From: Sphingobium nicotianae
Lineage (GTDB): Bacteria; Pseudomonadota; Alphaproteobacteria; Sphingomonadales; Sphingomonadaceae
Length of the DNA stretch: 64,000 nt
Assembly: GCF_018603885.1 (NCBI RefSeq)
Contig: NZ_JAHGAW010000003.1
Coordinates: 1-64,000, forward strand
Reading direction: 5' to 3'
Shown here: positions 1 through 7,547 of the stretch, one piece after another
How positions within the stretch are numbered: position 1 is the first letter of the stretch
Layout: each line of letters starts with the position of its first letter
The notes under the pieces: generated by a model
What the model saw: only the letters and a program-made list of their open reading frames with translations
The model's database searches: none
What the model was told of the DNA's origin: nothing
Program-made: the position numbers and the translations under genes

Positions 1-238
1 TAGCGGCCAATGCCCCAAAATCGAGTATCTGACGATCGGCAAAATGCGTGGAGCAGCCCGCGTCGCGGTTGTCGAAGCGGATCACGCGATAGCCTCTGTC
101 GGCCAGCTGTTGGCAAAATGAAATAGTCCAGCGGATCATCTGGGTCCCGAGCCCCGCGATCAGAAGGATGGCCTCCGAGCTTTCATCGCCCAAACTGTCA
201 TAGGCCAGATTAATGCCATTGGTTTTCACGATGGGCAT
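1..238 (-). CDS. alpha/beta hydrolase, N-terminal part (runs off the window edge)
   Basis: About 79 codons are visible, beginning with ATG at 238 and reading MPIVKTNGINLAYDSLG. The segment LIAGLGTQMIRW, then a stretch ending in RVIRFDNRDAGCS, is the beta3-turn and beta4 region of small alpha/beta hydrolases: the oxyanion-hole GLGTQ turn and the DNRDxGxS strand. The nucleophile elbow (GxSxG) and the Asp/His of the triad would lie in the missing part. GGAACG a few bases upstream could serve as ribosome binding site. There is no signal peptide, so it is probably cytoplasmic. The substrate cannot be told. The gene is cut only by the window edge; I see no sign that it is broken. Confidence 0.8.
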   Translation of the reverse strand, partial: MPIVKTNGINLAYDSLGDESSEAILLIAGLGTQMIRWTISFCQQLADRGYRVIRFDNRDAGCSTHFADRQILDFGALAA

Positions 239-307
239 GGACGTTCCGTTGGCGATGATCGCTCAATGTGGCTTCGCCGCACTGGCGATCGAGTGGGTTC
301 AAGCGCC

Positions 308-441
308 CTATAGCGCGAATGTCAGTTCTTGAACCCAAAAGCCGACCTTCCCTTTCCCACGGCATTTCGGCCATGCAGCGGCCCTTATGCGCCTCCTTAA
401 GGCGGACATCAGCTGAACCCGGAATTTGTCCACGCGCCCTA
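308..441 (-). repeat. dispersed 3'-end motif, copy 1 (AAGGCGGACAT ... GAATTTGTCCACGC)
   Basis: AAGGCGGACAT (399-409) and GAATTTGTCCACGC (422-435) lie 12 bases apart, directly behind the stop codon of the minus-strand gene at 439-615. The same two motifs recur with 11-base spacing at 17703-17738, again directly behind a minus-strand stop codon. The full extent is uncertain; 308-398 is non-coding as far as I can see. It could be a remnant of a dispersed intergenic repeat. Confidence 0.45.
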
Positions 442-615
442 GTTCCCCGGCCGCGGGATCCGCTTGCCCTTGGTTCGGCTGGTCAGATGATATTGGCGAC
501 ACAGCTCGCAGCGATAGGGCCGCAGAGTGACACCGGCGGCGAGGGTGACGGCCAGCGCCTCTCGCTCGGTGCGGTAGCGCCTCTTCTTCTCGCAGATGCC
601 GAGGGTCGTGCGCAA
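439..615 (-). CDS. small zinc-ribbon-like protein (58 aa), TTG start
   Basis: This reading frame of 58 codons starts at TTG (613-615) behind GGAGGG at a good distance and ends in TAG at 439-441. The protein is basic. It has one cysteine at residue 8 (ICEKK) and a CxxC pair at residues 36 and 39 (YRCELC) followed by RQYHLTSR, so Cys8, Cys36, Cys39 and His43 could bind one zinc. The CEKK...LRPYRCxxCxxYHLTS pattern is, from memory, seen in small unnamed proteins of sphingomonads; this needs a search. It begins 14 bases after the CmcJ-like gene, so it is probably the third gene of that operon. Function unknown; RNA or DNA contact is only a guess from the charge. Confidence 0.65.
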   Translation of the reverse strand: MRTTLGICEKKRRYRTEREALAVTLAAGVTLRPYRCELCRQYHLTSRTKGKRIPRPGN

Positions 616-629
616 CGCTCGCCCTCCGG

Positions 630-1484
630 TCAGTCGTAGAAGGCGAAGAAGCGCGCTTCCAGACTGGCGCGCGGGGCCGCGCCCTCGCAGCCCGGCACGT
701 CGAAACCGGTGTGGAAGGGCTGAATGCCCTGCGGATCGGCCGAGTCATAGCCGATGAAGACCAGCACATCCTGCGCGCCCATCTCCGACGCGTACCACCA
801 GCGATGGTCGGAATTGTAGCGGCAGCTGCGCGCCTCGACCGCCTCCAGCGCCGTGCCTTTATCGCCGATGATCGCATCGTAGAAGACCTCATCGCTCGGG
901 TGGACGCTGCTGCGATCGCACAAGGCCAGCAGATTGTCCTGCGGCGGATCGGAGACCGTCCGCCAGGTCTGGAGAAGGACGAAGCGGCTGTAGGGCGCGA
1001 TCTCCCGGCCGGCGGCCTTGAGGCTGAAATCGAGAAAGCGGTTCACCGACTGTTCGGTGACGTCGAGATGGATGAAGCCTGCCGCGCCTGCCCAGCTCTG
1101 GCGCTGGGAGCGGGCGCTGAAGCGGACGGTGAGCCCGGTCGCCTGCGGGATCACCTCGCGCGCGCCGCTGATCTCCCGCATCAGCGGCAGCAGCTCGTCA
1201 TAATAGGCCTTGTTGATCGGCGGCAGGCCGTCTTGGGCGACGAGATTGGTGTCGAGCATCTCCGGGCTGCGGGCCACCGCGCTGCGATGCCGCGCAAGCG
1301 TGAAGCCCTCGCGATCCAGCGTCACACCGCCGTCGCGCATGTCGTGGATCGGCATCTCATGCCCCTCGAAAACCATGAGGTTGCGCTCCGGCTCGACCAG
1401 ATCGAAGCGGCCGCGCGGCACATGCGGATCGAAATAATTCAGTGTCGCGCGCACGGTCGACGCGCCGGTCAGTGTGGATGCCAT
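630..1484 (-). CDS. CmcJ/NvfI (AsaB-like) family oxidoreductase
   Basis: The 284-residue soluble protein matches in length and pattern the CmcJ/NvfI/GA4-desaturase-like family, often annotated as hydroxylase or methyltransferase. It opens with RATLNYFDP, a typical start of the family. It carries an HxD pair in GFIHLDVTEQS (His139, Asp141) and a conserved-looking block CRYNSDHRWWYASEM (His227) before VLVFIGYDS. The family is treated as Fe(II)/2-oxoglutarate-type oxygenases in secondary metabolism or catabolism; the reaction here is not known. The start is ATG at 1484 with AGGAGAG upstream. It lies 43 bases after the MFS transporter gene on the same strand, so transporter and enzyme are probably one operon acting on an imported small molecule. 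Confidence 0.75.
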   Translation of the reverse strand: MASTLTGASTVRATLNYFDPHVPRGRFDLVEPERNLMVFEGHEMPIHDMRDGGVTLDREGFTLARHRSAVARSPEMLDTNLVAQDGLPPINKAYYDELLPLMREISGAREVIPQATGLTVRFSARSQRQSWAGAAGFIHLDVTEQSVNRFLDFSLKAAGREIAPYSRFVLLQTWRTVSDPPQDNLLALCDRSSVHPSDEVFYDAIIGDKGTALEAVEARSCRYNSDHRWWYASEMGAQDVLVFIGYDSADPQGIQPFHTGFDVPGCEGAAPRASLEARFFAFYD

Positions 1485-1527
1485 GGTCTCTCTCCTGCCG
1501 GCAGCATCGTCGTGCCGGCACGCGACG

Positions 1528-2847
1528 TCAATGCGCCTGCCACGCGCGTTTCATCAGGCTGACGGAAACGAGACAGATCAGCGCCGGAATGGCGAGGATA
1601 GCAAGGATCGGCACGGTCGAGAGGCCGAGATCGATGAACCAGGCCCCGGCGAGCGGCCCCAGCACCGAGCCGATGCCCCCGATCAGCAATGCCCATGAAA
1701 CACCGGTCGCCTTGATCGAGGGCGGATAATAAGCGGCGGAGAGTGCGTTGAGCGCCGTTTGGCAGCCCGAGACGCCCGCTCCCAGCAGGAGCAGCAATGC
1801 GACCCAGCCGAAGCCGCCCGGCACCAGCGAGAAGGCCAGCAGGCAGACCGCCTGGAAGGAGAAACCGGCCGCCAGCGCCGCGCGGGTCGCGCCGCGGTCG
1901 AGGAAATTGGCCATCACGATGCCGCCGCCGATTCCGCCGGCTTGGATCAGCACGGCGCCGCGCAGCGCGTCGCCCGATGCCCAGCCGCTATGCTGGAGCA
2001 GCGCCGGCAGCCAGCTCACCAGCACATAGAGCGTGAACAGGTTGAGCGTGAGCAGCGCCCAGAGCAGCAGGGTGCGCGCGCGGAATTCGCGGTTGAGGAG
2101 CTGCAGCGGCGAGCTGCGCGGGCGATGCGCGGGCGAGGTGACGGTGACCGAGGCCGGATCGACGTCCGGTGCAATGATGCGCAGGATACGGCCGATGCGT
2201 TTGTCCGCCGGGCGACGAATGAGCAGATATTTGAGCGATTCTGGCGCGAGGAACAGGATCAGCACGGCGATCAGCAGCGGCCCCGCGCCGCCGATCACGA
2301 AGGCGCCGCGCCAGCCGAACGCATCGAGCACGGGCGGCGCCAGGAAGCCCGCGCTGAACGCCCCCATCGGCGAGGCGACGTTCATCAGCCCCACAATGAA
2401 GGACCGCCGCGCGACCGGCGCATATTCCGACGTGAGCGCCGCGCCGTTCGGCAGCCCTGCGCCGAGCGCGGCGCCGGTGACCAGCCGCCAGAGGACGAAT
2501 TCGGTGGTCGTCGTCGCCAGCGCCGTGCAGGTCGTGGCGATGCCGATGGCGAGCATGGCGGTGACGAGCATCGTCTTGCGGCCGATCTGATCGCCGAGCG
2601 GACCAAGCACGCCGGCGCCGAAGGTGATGCCGATGACGACGGCGGAGAGGGCAAGACCAAAGCTCGACTCCGGCAGGGCCCAGTCCCGCGAAAGCGAGGG
2701 CACGGCGAGCGCCATCACCTGGATGTCGTATCCGTCCACGAACAGGGCTGCGGCGCACAGGATCGCCACCGCGATCTGCGTGACCGTCATCGGCCGATGA
2801 TCGATGATGTCGCCCAGCTCCCTCGGCGCGCTCGTCTTTTCCAGCAT
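1528..2847 (-). CDS. MFS transporter, aromatic acid:H+ symporter (AAHS) type
   Basis: This 439-residue protein has about twelve membrane segments. The first helix carries DGYDIQ (residues 38-43), the acidic signature of the aromatic acid/proton symporters such as PcaK and BenK. The loop between helices 2 and 3 has GDQIGRK, the MFS motif A. An open frame extends upstream, but the extension is arginine-rich and unlike a transporter; ATG at 2847 gives the usual family length and has a purine-rich GGGGAGCGAGG upstream. The likely role is uptake of a benzoate-like or other small carboxylate across the inner membrane. It heads an apparent operon with the CmcJ-like enzyme and the small zinc-ribbon protein. 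The substrate is inferred, not shown. Confidence 0.85.
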   Translation of the reverse strand: MLEKTSAPRELGDIIDHRPMTVTQIAVAILCAAALFVDGYDIQVMALAVPSLSRDWALPESSFGLALSAVVIGITFGAGVLGPLGDQIGRKTMLVTAMLAIGIATTCTALATTTTEFVLWRLVTGAALGAGLPNGAALTSEYAPVARRSFIVGLMNVASPMGAFSAGFLAPPVLDAFGWRGAFVIGGAGPLLIAVLILFLAPESLKYLLIRRPADKRIGRILRIIAPDVDPASVTVTSPAHRPRSSPLQLLNREFRARTLLLWALLTLNLFTLYVLVSWLPALLQHSGWASGDALRGAVLIQAGGIGGGIVMANFLDRGATRAALAAGFSFQAVCLLAFSLVPGGFGWVALLLLLGAGVSGCQTALNALSAAYYPPSIKATGVSWALLIGGIGSVLGPLAGAWFIDLGLSTVPILAILAIPALICLVSVSLMKRAWQAH

Positions 2848-2963
2848 CCTCGCTCCCCTGCCTGCAGGTTTGCATGTGGCGCGAGCGAAGGCGAGCGCAA
2901 AAATGCTTGCCGGACGACCCGGCTTCGCGCAATTTTGCGTCGCAATGGGAGGGGGTCTCGTTG

Positions 2964-3893
2964 ATGGACACATCCTTGTCGGCTTTGCGGCGCAACGCGG
3001 CGATGATCGCGATCCTGTTCCTCGGCGCTGCTGCGCGCGCCGACCTGCCGTCACCCCGGAACGCGACATCCTGCTCGCTCGCCCAGCCGCTGCCGCCGCG
3101 CAACGTGATCGATCTGTGGGGCGTGCAGGATCGCCTTGTCCGCGACTGCCTGGCGCAGATTCCGCCACGCGCCACGGATCATCCCAATGTCTATGCTGTC
3201 GCGATCGCGCCGCTCGGGACGCAGGCGCTCTTCTCTCGCGAGGCGCGCACGGCGCTGCAGAAGCTGGCGGCGAAATATGGCGGGACGGCCAGAGGGGGCG
3301 TTTTGCTCTCCAATGGTGCGGCCGATCTCATGCAGGTGCCCCTCGCGACGCCGGAAAACATGGCGCAGATATTCGATGACATCGGCAGCCGCATGGCCGG
3401 ATCGCCCGACGACGTGCTGATTGTCTATCTGACCTCGCATGGCCGGCCGGACGCCGCCGTGGCGACCGCCCTTCCCGGCAACGTGCCGCTGATCGCGCTC
3501 TCGGCGGACACGCTCGGTGCCACGCTGGACCGGGCGCATATCCGCAGGCGCGTCATCATCCTGTCGGCCTGCTTCGCCGGCAGCTGGATCCCCCGGCTTA
3601 CCAGTGACGACACCATCGTCATCGCCGCGGCGCGGCCGGACCGCACCTCGTTCGGCTGTGACGACCGGCGCGAGCTGACTTATTTCGGCGAGGCCTTCCT
3701 GACCGGCCCGCTGGCGCGCGGCGCCTCGCTGGCGGAATCCTTCGACGGCGCCAGGAAGATGGTGACCCAGTGGGAGACGGCGCAGAAGCTCCTCCCCTCC
3801 GAACCGCAGATGTTCGTCGGCAGGAACATGCAGAGCTTCTGGCAAGGGCCGCTCGCGAAGGCAGCGCCGAGGAAAATCGCGGCGCGGAGGTAG
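2964..3893 (+). CDS. C13 (legumain-like) family peptidase, secreted
   Basis: The 309-residue protein starts with a signal peptide (residues 1-26, cleavage after ARA). It carries the caspase-fold dyad of peptidase clan CD: His159 in VYLTSHG at the end of one strand and Cys203 in IILSACFAGSW at the end of the next. The start at ATG 2964 is preceded by GGGAGGGGG; a TTG three bases earlier is also possible. Bacterial C13 members are poorly studied and may process envelope or exported proteins; eukaryotic relatives include legumain and the GPI transamidase subunit. It diverges from the MFS operon. Both catalytic residues are present, so it should be active. Confidence 0.85.
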   Translation: MDTSLSALRRNAAMIAILFLGAAARADLPSPRNATSCSLAQPLPPRNVIDLWGVQDRLVRDCLAQIPPRATDHPNVYAVAIAPLGTQALFSREARTALQKLAAKYGGTARGGVLLSNGAADLMQVPLATPENMAQIFDDIGSRMAGSPDDVLIVYLTSHGRPDAAVATALPGNVPLIALSADTLGATLDRAHIRRRVIILSACFAGSWIPRLTSDDTIVIAAARPDRTSFGCDDRRELTYFGEAFLTGPLARGASLAESFDGARKMVTQWETAQKLLPSEPQMFVGRNMQSFWQGPLAKAAPRKIAARR

Positions 3894-3906
3894 CAGGCTT
3901 CCTGCT

Positions 3907-4028
3907 CCCCTCCCTTTCAAGGGAGGGGTCGGGGGTGGGTGTCGCGAAGCGATCTGCGAACACGCCCGGTCGCGCCGAACGCGCTGCGCGCGTCACTCAC
4001 CCCTTACCCCTCCCTTGAAAGGGAGGGG
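3907..4028 (+). repeat. G/C-tract inverted repeat, family 2 copy A
   Basis: Two copies of a self-complementary 22-mer (CCCCTCCCTT/TCAA core) lie at 3907-3928 and 4007-4028 and enclose a spacer that is itself partly complementary (GGGGGTGGGT against ACTCACCCC). The arrangement recurs at 44836-44949, and single copies occur at 7515 and 8995. It sits in the gap behind the C13 peptidase gene and may act as a transcription terminator or as a repetitive palindrome. Confidence 0.7.
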
Positions 4029-4085
4029 ATGAAGAGGCCCACATCCCCGGATGACAGCCGCCTCACCAGCCCCTATCACCCCGCC

Positions 4086-5300
4086 ATGGAGAGACAGTCG
4101 GCGTCCCGCGGCTATGAGATCGCGGTCCTCATCATCTTGTCGCTGGTCAATGGCGTGGTGGCGCTGGACCGGCTGGCGGTCAATTTCCTCTCGCCGTTCA
4201 TCGTCGCGGATCTCGGCCTTTCCAACACCCAGCTCGGGCTGCTCTCCTCGGCGTTGTCTGGCGCCATCTCGGTCTCGGGCCTGCTGATCGCCGCCGTCGC
4301 CGACCGCTCAGGCAGGCAGAAGGCGGTGCTGGTCTGGATGCTGGTCGCTTTCTCGCTGATGTCCGGCGGGGCGGGCATCGCGGCGGGCTTCGCCGCCCTG
4401 TTCGTCGCGCGGCTGCTCCTCGGGGTCACCGAAGGCCCGCTGGTGCCGATCGCGCAGGCGATCATGGGCGCGGTCTCGGCCCCGCGGCGCCGCGGCTTCA
4501 ACATGGGGACGATGCAGATCGGCGGCGCCTTCCTGATCGGCGCGATGGCCGGGCCGGTCGTGATCGTCCAGGTCGCGGAGATGATCGGCTGGCGGCACAC
4601 CTTCTTCGGCACGATGCTGCCGGGGCTGGTCATCGCCGCGCTGGTCGCCCTGTTCGTGCGCCAGCCCCGGCCGCCGGTCCCGGTCGCGGCCGTCGAAGGG
4701 GCGATCACGCAGCTGCCCTCGATCCGGGAATTGCTGCGCTCCCGCAATCTGCTGCTGTCGATGGCGATCGCGGCCCTCTTCACCGCCTGGCTCACCGTGC
4801 AGAACGTCTTCCTGCCGCGCTACCTCACCGAGACGATCGGCCACAGCCCGCAGACCATGTCCTGGTTGCTCAGCCTTGCCGGCTTCGGCGGGCTGATCGG
4901 CGGCATCGCTATCCCGGCGCTGTCGGACCGGTTCGGACGCAGACGTCTGACGATCGTCACCGGTTTCGCGTCGGTGCTGGTGCCGCTGGCGCTGCTGATC
5001 GTGCCGGGATCGGTCGGGCTGCTCGGCATATCGCTGGTGATCGGCAGCCTCGTGGTCGGCTGCGCGCCTCTGGTCTGCGCGATCATCCCATCGGAAAGCG
5101 TCGCGCCGGGGCGGGTGGCGACGGCGGTCGCGCTCTCGATGTGCGCGGCGGAGCTGGTCGGCGGCGTGCTGAGCCCACCGCTCGCCGGCTGGGCGGCGGA
5201 CAGCTTCGGGCTGCGTTCCGTCTTCTGGCTGGATATCGCGCTGGCGCTGGCCTGCGGGGCACTGGCCCTGGCTCTGACAGAGACGCGCAAACGATCCTAG
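4086..5300 (+). CDS. MFS transporter
   Basis: This 404-residue inner-membrane protein has about twelve predicted helices. MFS motif A appears twice in variant form: ADRSGRQK after helix 2 and the half-repeat SDRFGRRR after helix 8. The sequence GVTEGPLVPIAQAI resembles the helix-5 region of the anion:cation symporter and related exporter groups. I chose ATG 4086 because the first helix follows after about ten residues, as usual. An in-frame ATG at 4029 sits against the end of a repeat whose G-run is too close to be a normal ribosome site. The substrate is unknown. The gene converges with the DUF1176 gene across a palindromic repeat. Confidence 0.8.
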   Translation: MERQSASRGYEIAVLIILSLVNGVVALDRLAVNFLSPFIVADLGLSNTQLGLLSSALSGAISVSGLLIAAVADRSGRQKAVLVWMLVAFSLMSGGAGIAAGFAALFVARLLLGVTEGPLVPIAQAIMGAVSAPRRRGFNMGTMQIGGAFLIGAMAGPVVIVQVAEMIGWRHTFFGTMLPGLVIAALVALFVRQPRPPVPVAAVEGAITQLPSIRELLRSRNLLLSMAIAALFTAWLTVQNVFLPRYLTETIGHSPQTMSWLLSLAGFGGLIGGIAIPALSDRFGRRRLTIVTGFASVLVPLALLIVPGSVGLLGISLVIGSLVVGCAPLVCAIIPSESVAPGRVATAVALSMCAAELVGGVLSPPLAGWAADSFGLRSVFWLDIALALACGALALALTETRKRS

Positions 5301-5309
5301 CTAAAATTC

Positions 5310-5426
5310 CGTTCGCTTCGAGCTGAGGGTTCGAGCGAAGTCGAGAACCGGAGTCGAGAAGGGCGTTCGCGCATCAAGTTCTCGACAGCCATCTCGGCTT
5401 CGCTCGATGGCCGCTCGAACCGAACG
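5310..5426. repeat. long imperfect palindrome, family 1 copy A
   Basis: The element opens with CGTTCGCTTCGAGC and closes with GCTCGAACCGAACG, and both arms contain TCGAGCGAAG and TCGAGA blocks. Related elements of 102-117 bases lie at 12041-12153, 15148-15262 and 55485-55586. This copy separates two convergent genes, so its hairpin may stop transcription from both sides. Confidence 0.75.
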
Positions 5427-5437
5427 TCGGTTGCGCC

Positions 5438-6565
5438 CTACCCCTGCGCCACCGAATACAGCACCGGCCACTCCCATGCTCCCCGGCAGACCGGCATGGA
5501 GCGCGCCTCGGTCAGGCGAAAGGTGGCGCCGTCCCATTTATAGGTCTCGGCCGTGCCGCAATCGCCAAGGCCGCGCCCCTTGGCGAAGCTGGAAAGCTCG
5601 CCACGCACCGGATTCCAGCGCGCATTGACAATCAGCGGCGGCGTGCCCGGATCGCCCGTGGAGCCGGGCACATGATCGAACCTGGCGATCTGGAACTGCC
5701 ATTTCCCCGCGCCGCCCGTGGCGACGAGGGGCACGGCGCTCACATTATAGTCGCCGGCGTTGCAGGGCAGCAGCACCAGCGCATGGTCGGTGTCGAGGAT
5801 ATGCGTTTCGAATGGATGCTCATTGTCGAAATGCGCCTCGCACACCGCGAGCTTGCGGGCCGCCGCCTGCTCCTCGGGCGTGAGATCGAGCGGTCCGGAA
5901 TCCGCGACCGGCGCGACGTCCGGCGTGACGGTCGGCCCCGGCGGTATCGGCTTGGCGAGATCGGCCGGGCCATCGCCCAGCGCGGCGAGCGCGCCCTTGC
6001 TGCCGACGCGCCCCTGTTGCTCATCGATATAGCGTAGCGCCTGCGGCAGGCCGCGCAGCGACGGCGCATCGAGCGTCTGTTTCTTCTCGCGCAGCTCAAA
6101 CGTGTAGCTGGAGCCCAGGGTGCGGATGAAATCGATGGCAGGCGCGCCGCTCATCTCGATCATGTCGTGCGCGGCGGTCGCGCGGGTCAGGGCGCGATTA
6201 TCGACGAAGAGGTCGATCTTGCCCGCGAGCTGGTCGGCGCCGATTAGACGCAGTGTGCTCGCCCCCTCCGGCCCGCCGGCGCGCTGGATCGAGACCAGCA
6301 CGGAATAGGAGGTGCCGGCGCCGTCCGGGATCAGCGAGACGGCACTGCAGGTGAGGCGATTATCGCAGCCGACCGCCCAGTCGCCGAAGACCTGGATGCG
6401 CCCGAGCAGCGGCTCGGCGGCGGGCGCGGGCTTGCCCAGCTCGGGCAAGGGTGGCGCGTCGGACGACACCGGCTGCGCGCCGAACGAGGCGCAGCTTACC
6501 CACAGCAGGGCGAGGCCGCCCATTCGGCTCAACGCGGCGAGACTTCTTGTCATCGTGCCGTGCAT
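5438..6565 (-). CDS. DUF1176 domain-containing secreted protein
   Basis: The 375-residue protein begins with a signal peptide (residues 1 to about 30, ending near FGAQP) and then reads GRIQVFGDWAVGCDNRLTCSAVSL, the hallmark start of DUF1176 proteins: an aromatic 'DW.V.CDN...C.A' block. The C-terminal half has cysteines in VCEAHF, LLPCNAGDYN, GDCGTAETYKWDG and MPVCRGAWEWP, which suit disulfides in the periplasm. The function of the family is not known. ATG 6565 and ATG 6553 are both usable starts; neither has a good ribosome site. It diverges from the hydroxybutyryl-CoA dehydrogenase gene. Confidence 0.85.
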   Translation of the reverse strand: MHGTMTRSLAALSRMGGLALLWVSCASFGAQPVSSDAPPLPELGKPAPAAEPLLGRIQVFGDWAVGCDNRLTCSAVSLIPDGAGTSYSVLVSIQRAGGPEGASTLRLIGADQLAGKIDLFVDNRALTRATAAHDMIEMSGAPAIDFIRTLGSSYTFELREKKQTLDAPSLRGLPQALRYIDEQQGRVGSKGALAALGDGPADLAKPIPPGPTVTPDVAPVADSGPLDLTPEEQAAARKLAVCEAHFDNEHPFETHILDTDHALVLLPCNAGDYNVSAVPLVATGGAGKWQFQIARFDHVPGSTGDPGTPPLIVNARWNPVRGELSSFAKGRGLGDCGTAETYKWDGATFRLTEARSMPVCRGAWEWPVLYSVAQG

Positions 6566-6632
6566 AATGCAGTTGGCGCCTGTGGTGTAGTGCGAAGCTT
6601 GGTCATCGTGGGATTCACGCAAAGGAAGTCAT

Positions 6633-7502
<870 letters not shown>

Positions 7503-7514
7503 GCTTCTTAAAAG

Positions 7515-7536
7515 CCCCTCCCTTGAAAGGGAGGGG
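7515..7536. repeat. G/C-tract palindrome, family 2 copy B (likely bidirectional terminator)
   Basis: A perfect 22-base palindrome (CCCCTCCCTTG and its complement) fills the 45-base gap between the converging hbd and nucleoside transporter genes. A transcript from either strand would fold into an 8- to 9-pair hairpin. There is no strong T-run on either side. Confidence 0.65.
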
Positions 7537-7547
7537 CTTAGATCGGT

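Noticed and set aside
2848-3168. N-terminal extension of the AAHS transporter
   Set aside because: The open frame continues upstream but overlaps the start of the divergent C13 peptidase gene and encodes arginine-rich sequence unlike the family.
3907-4028. CRISPR or tandem-repeat array at the G/C-tract repeats
   Set aside because: There are only two palindromic units with one spacer, no further repeats, and no cas genes in the window.
4029-4085. N-terminal extension of the second MFS transporter from ATG 4029
   Set aside because: The G-run before it belongs to a repeat and is too close to the ATG; the added residues are polar and not transporter-like. It cannot be fully excluded.
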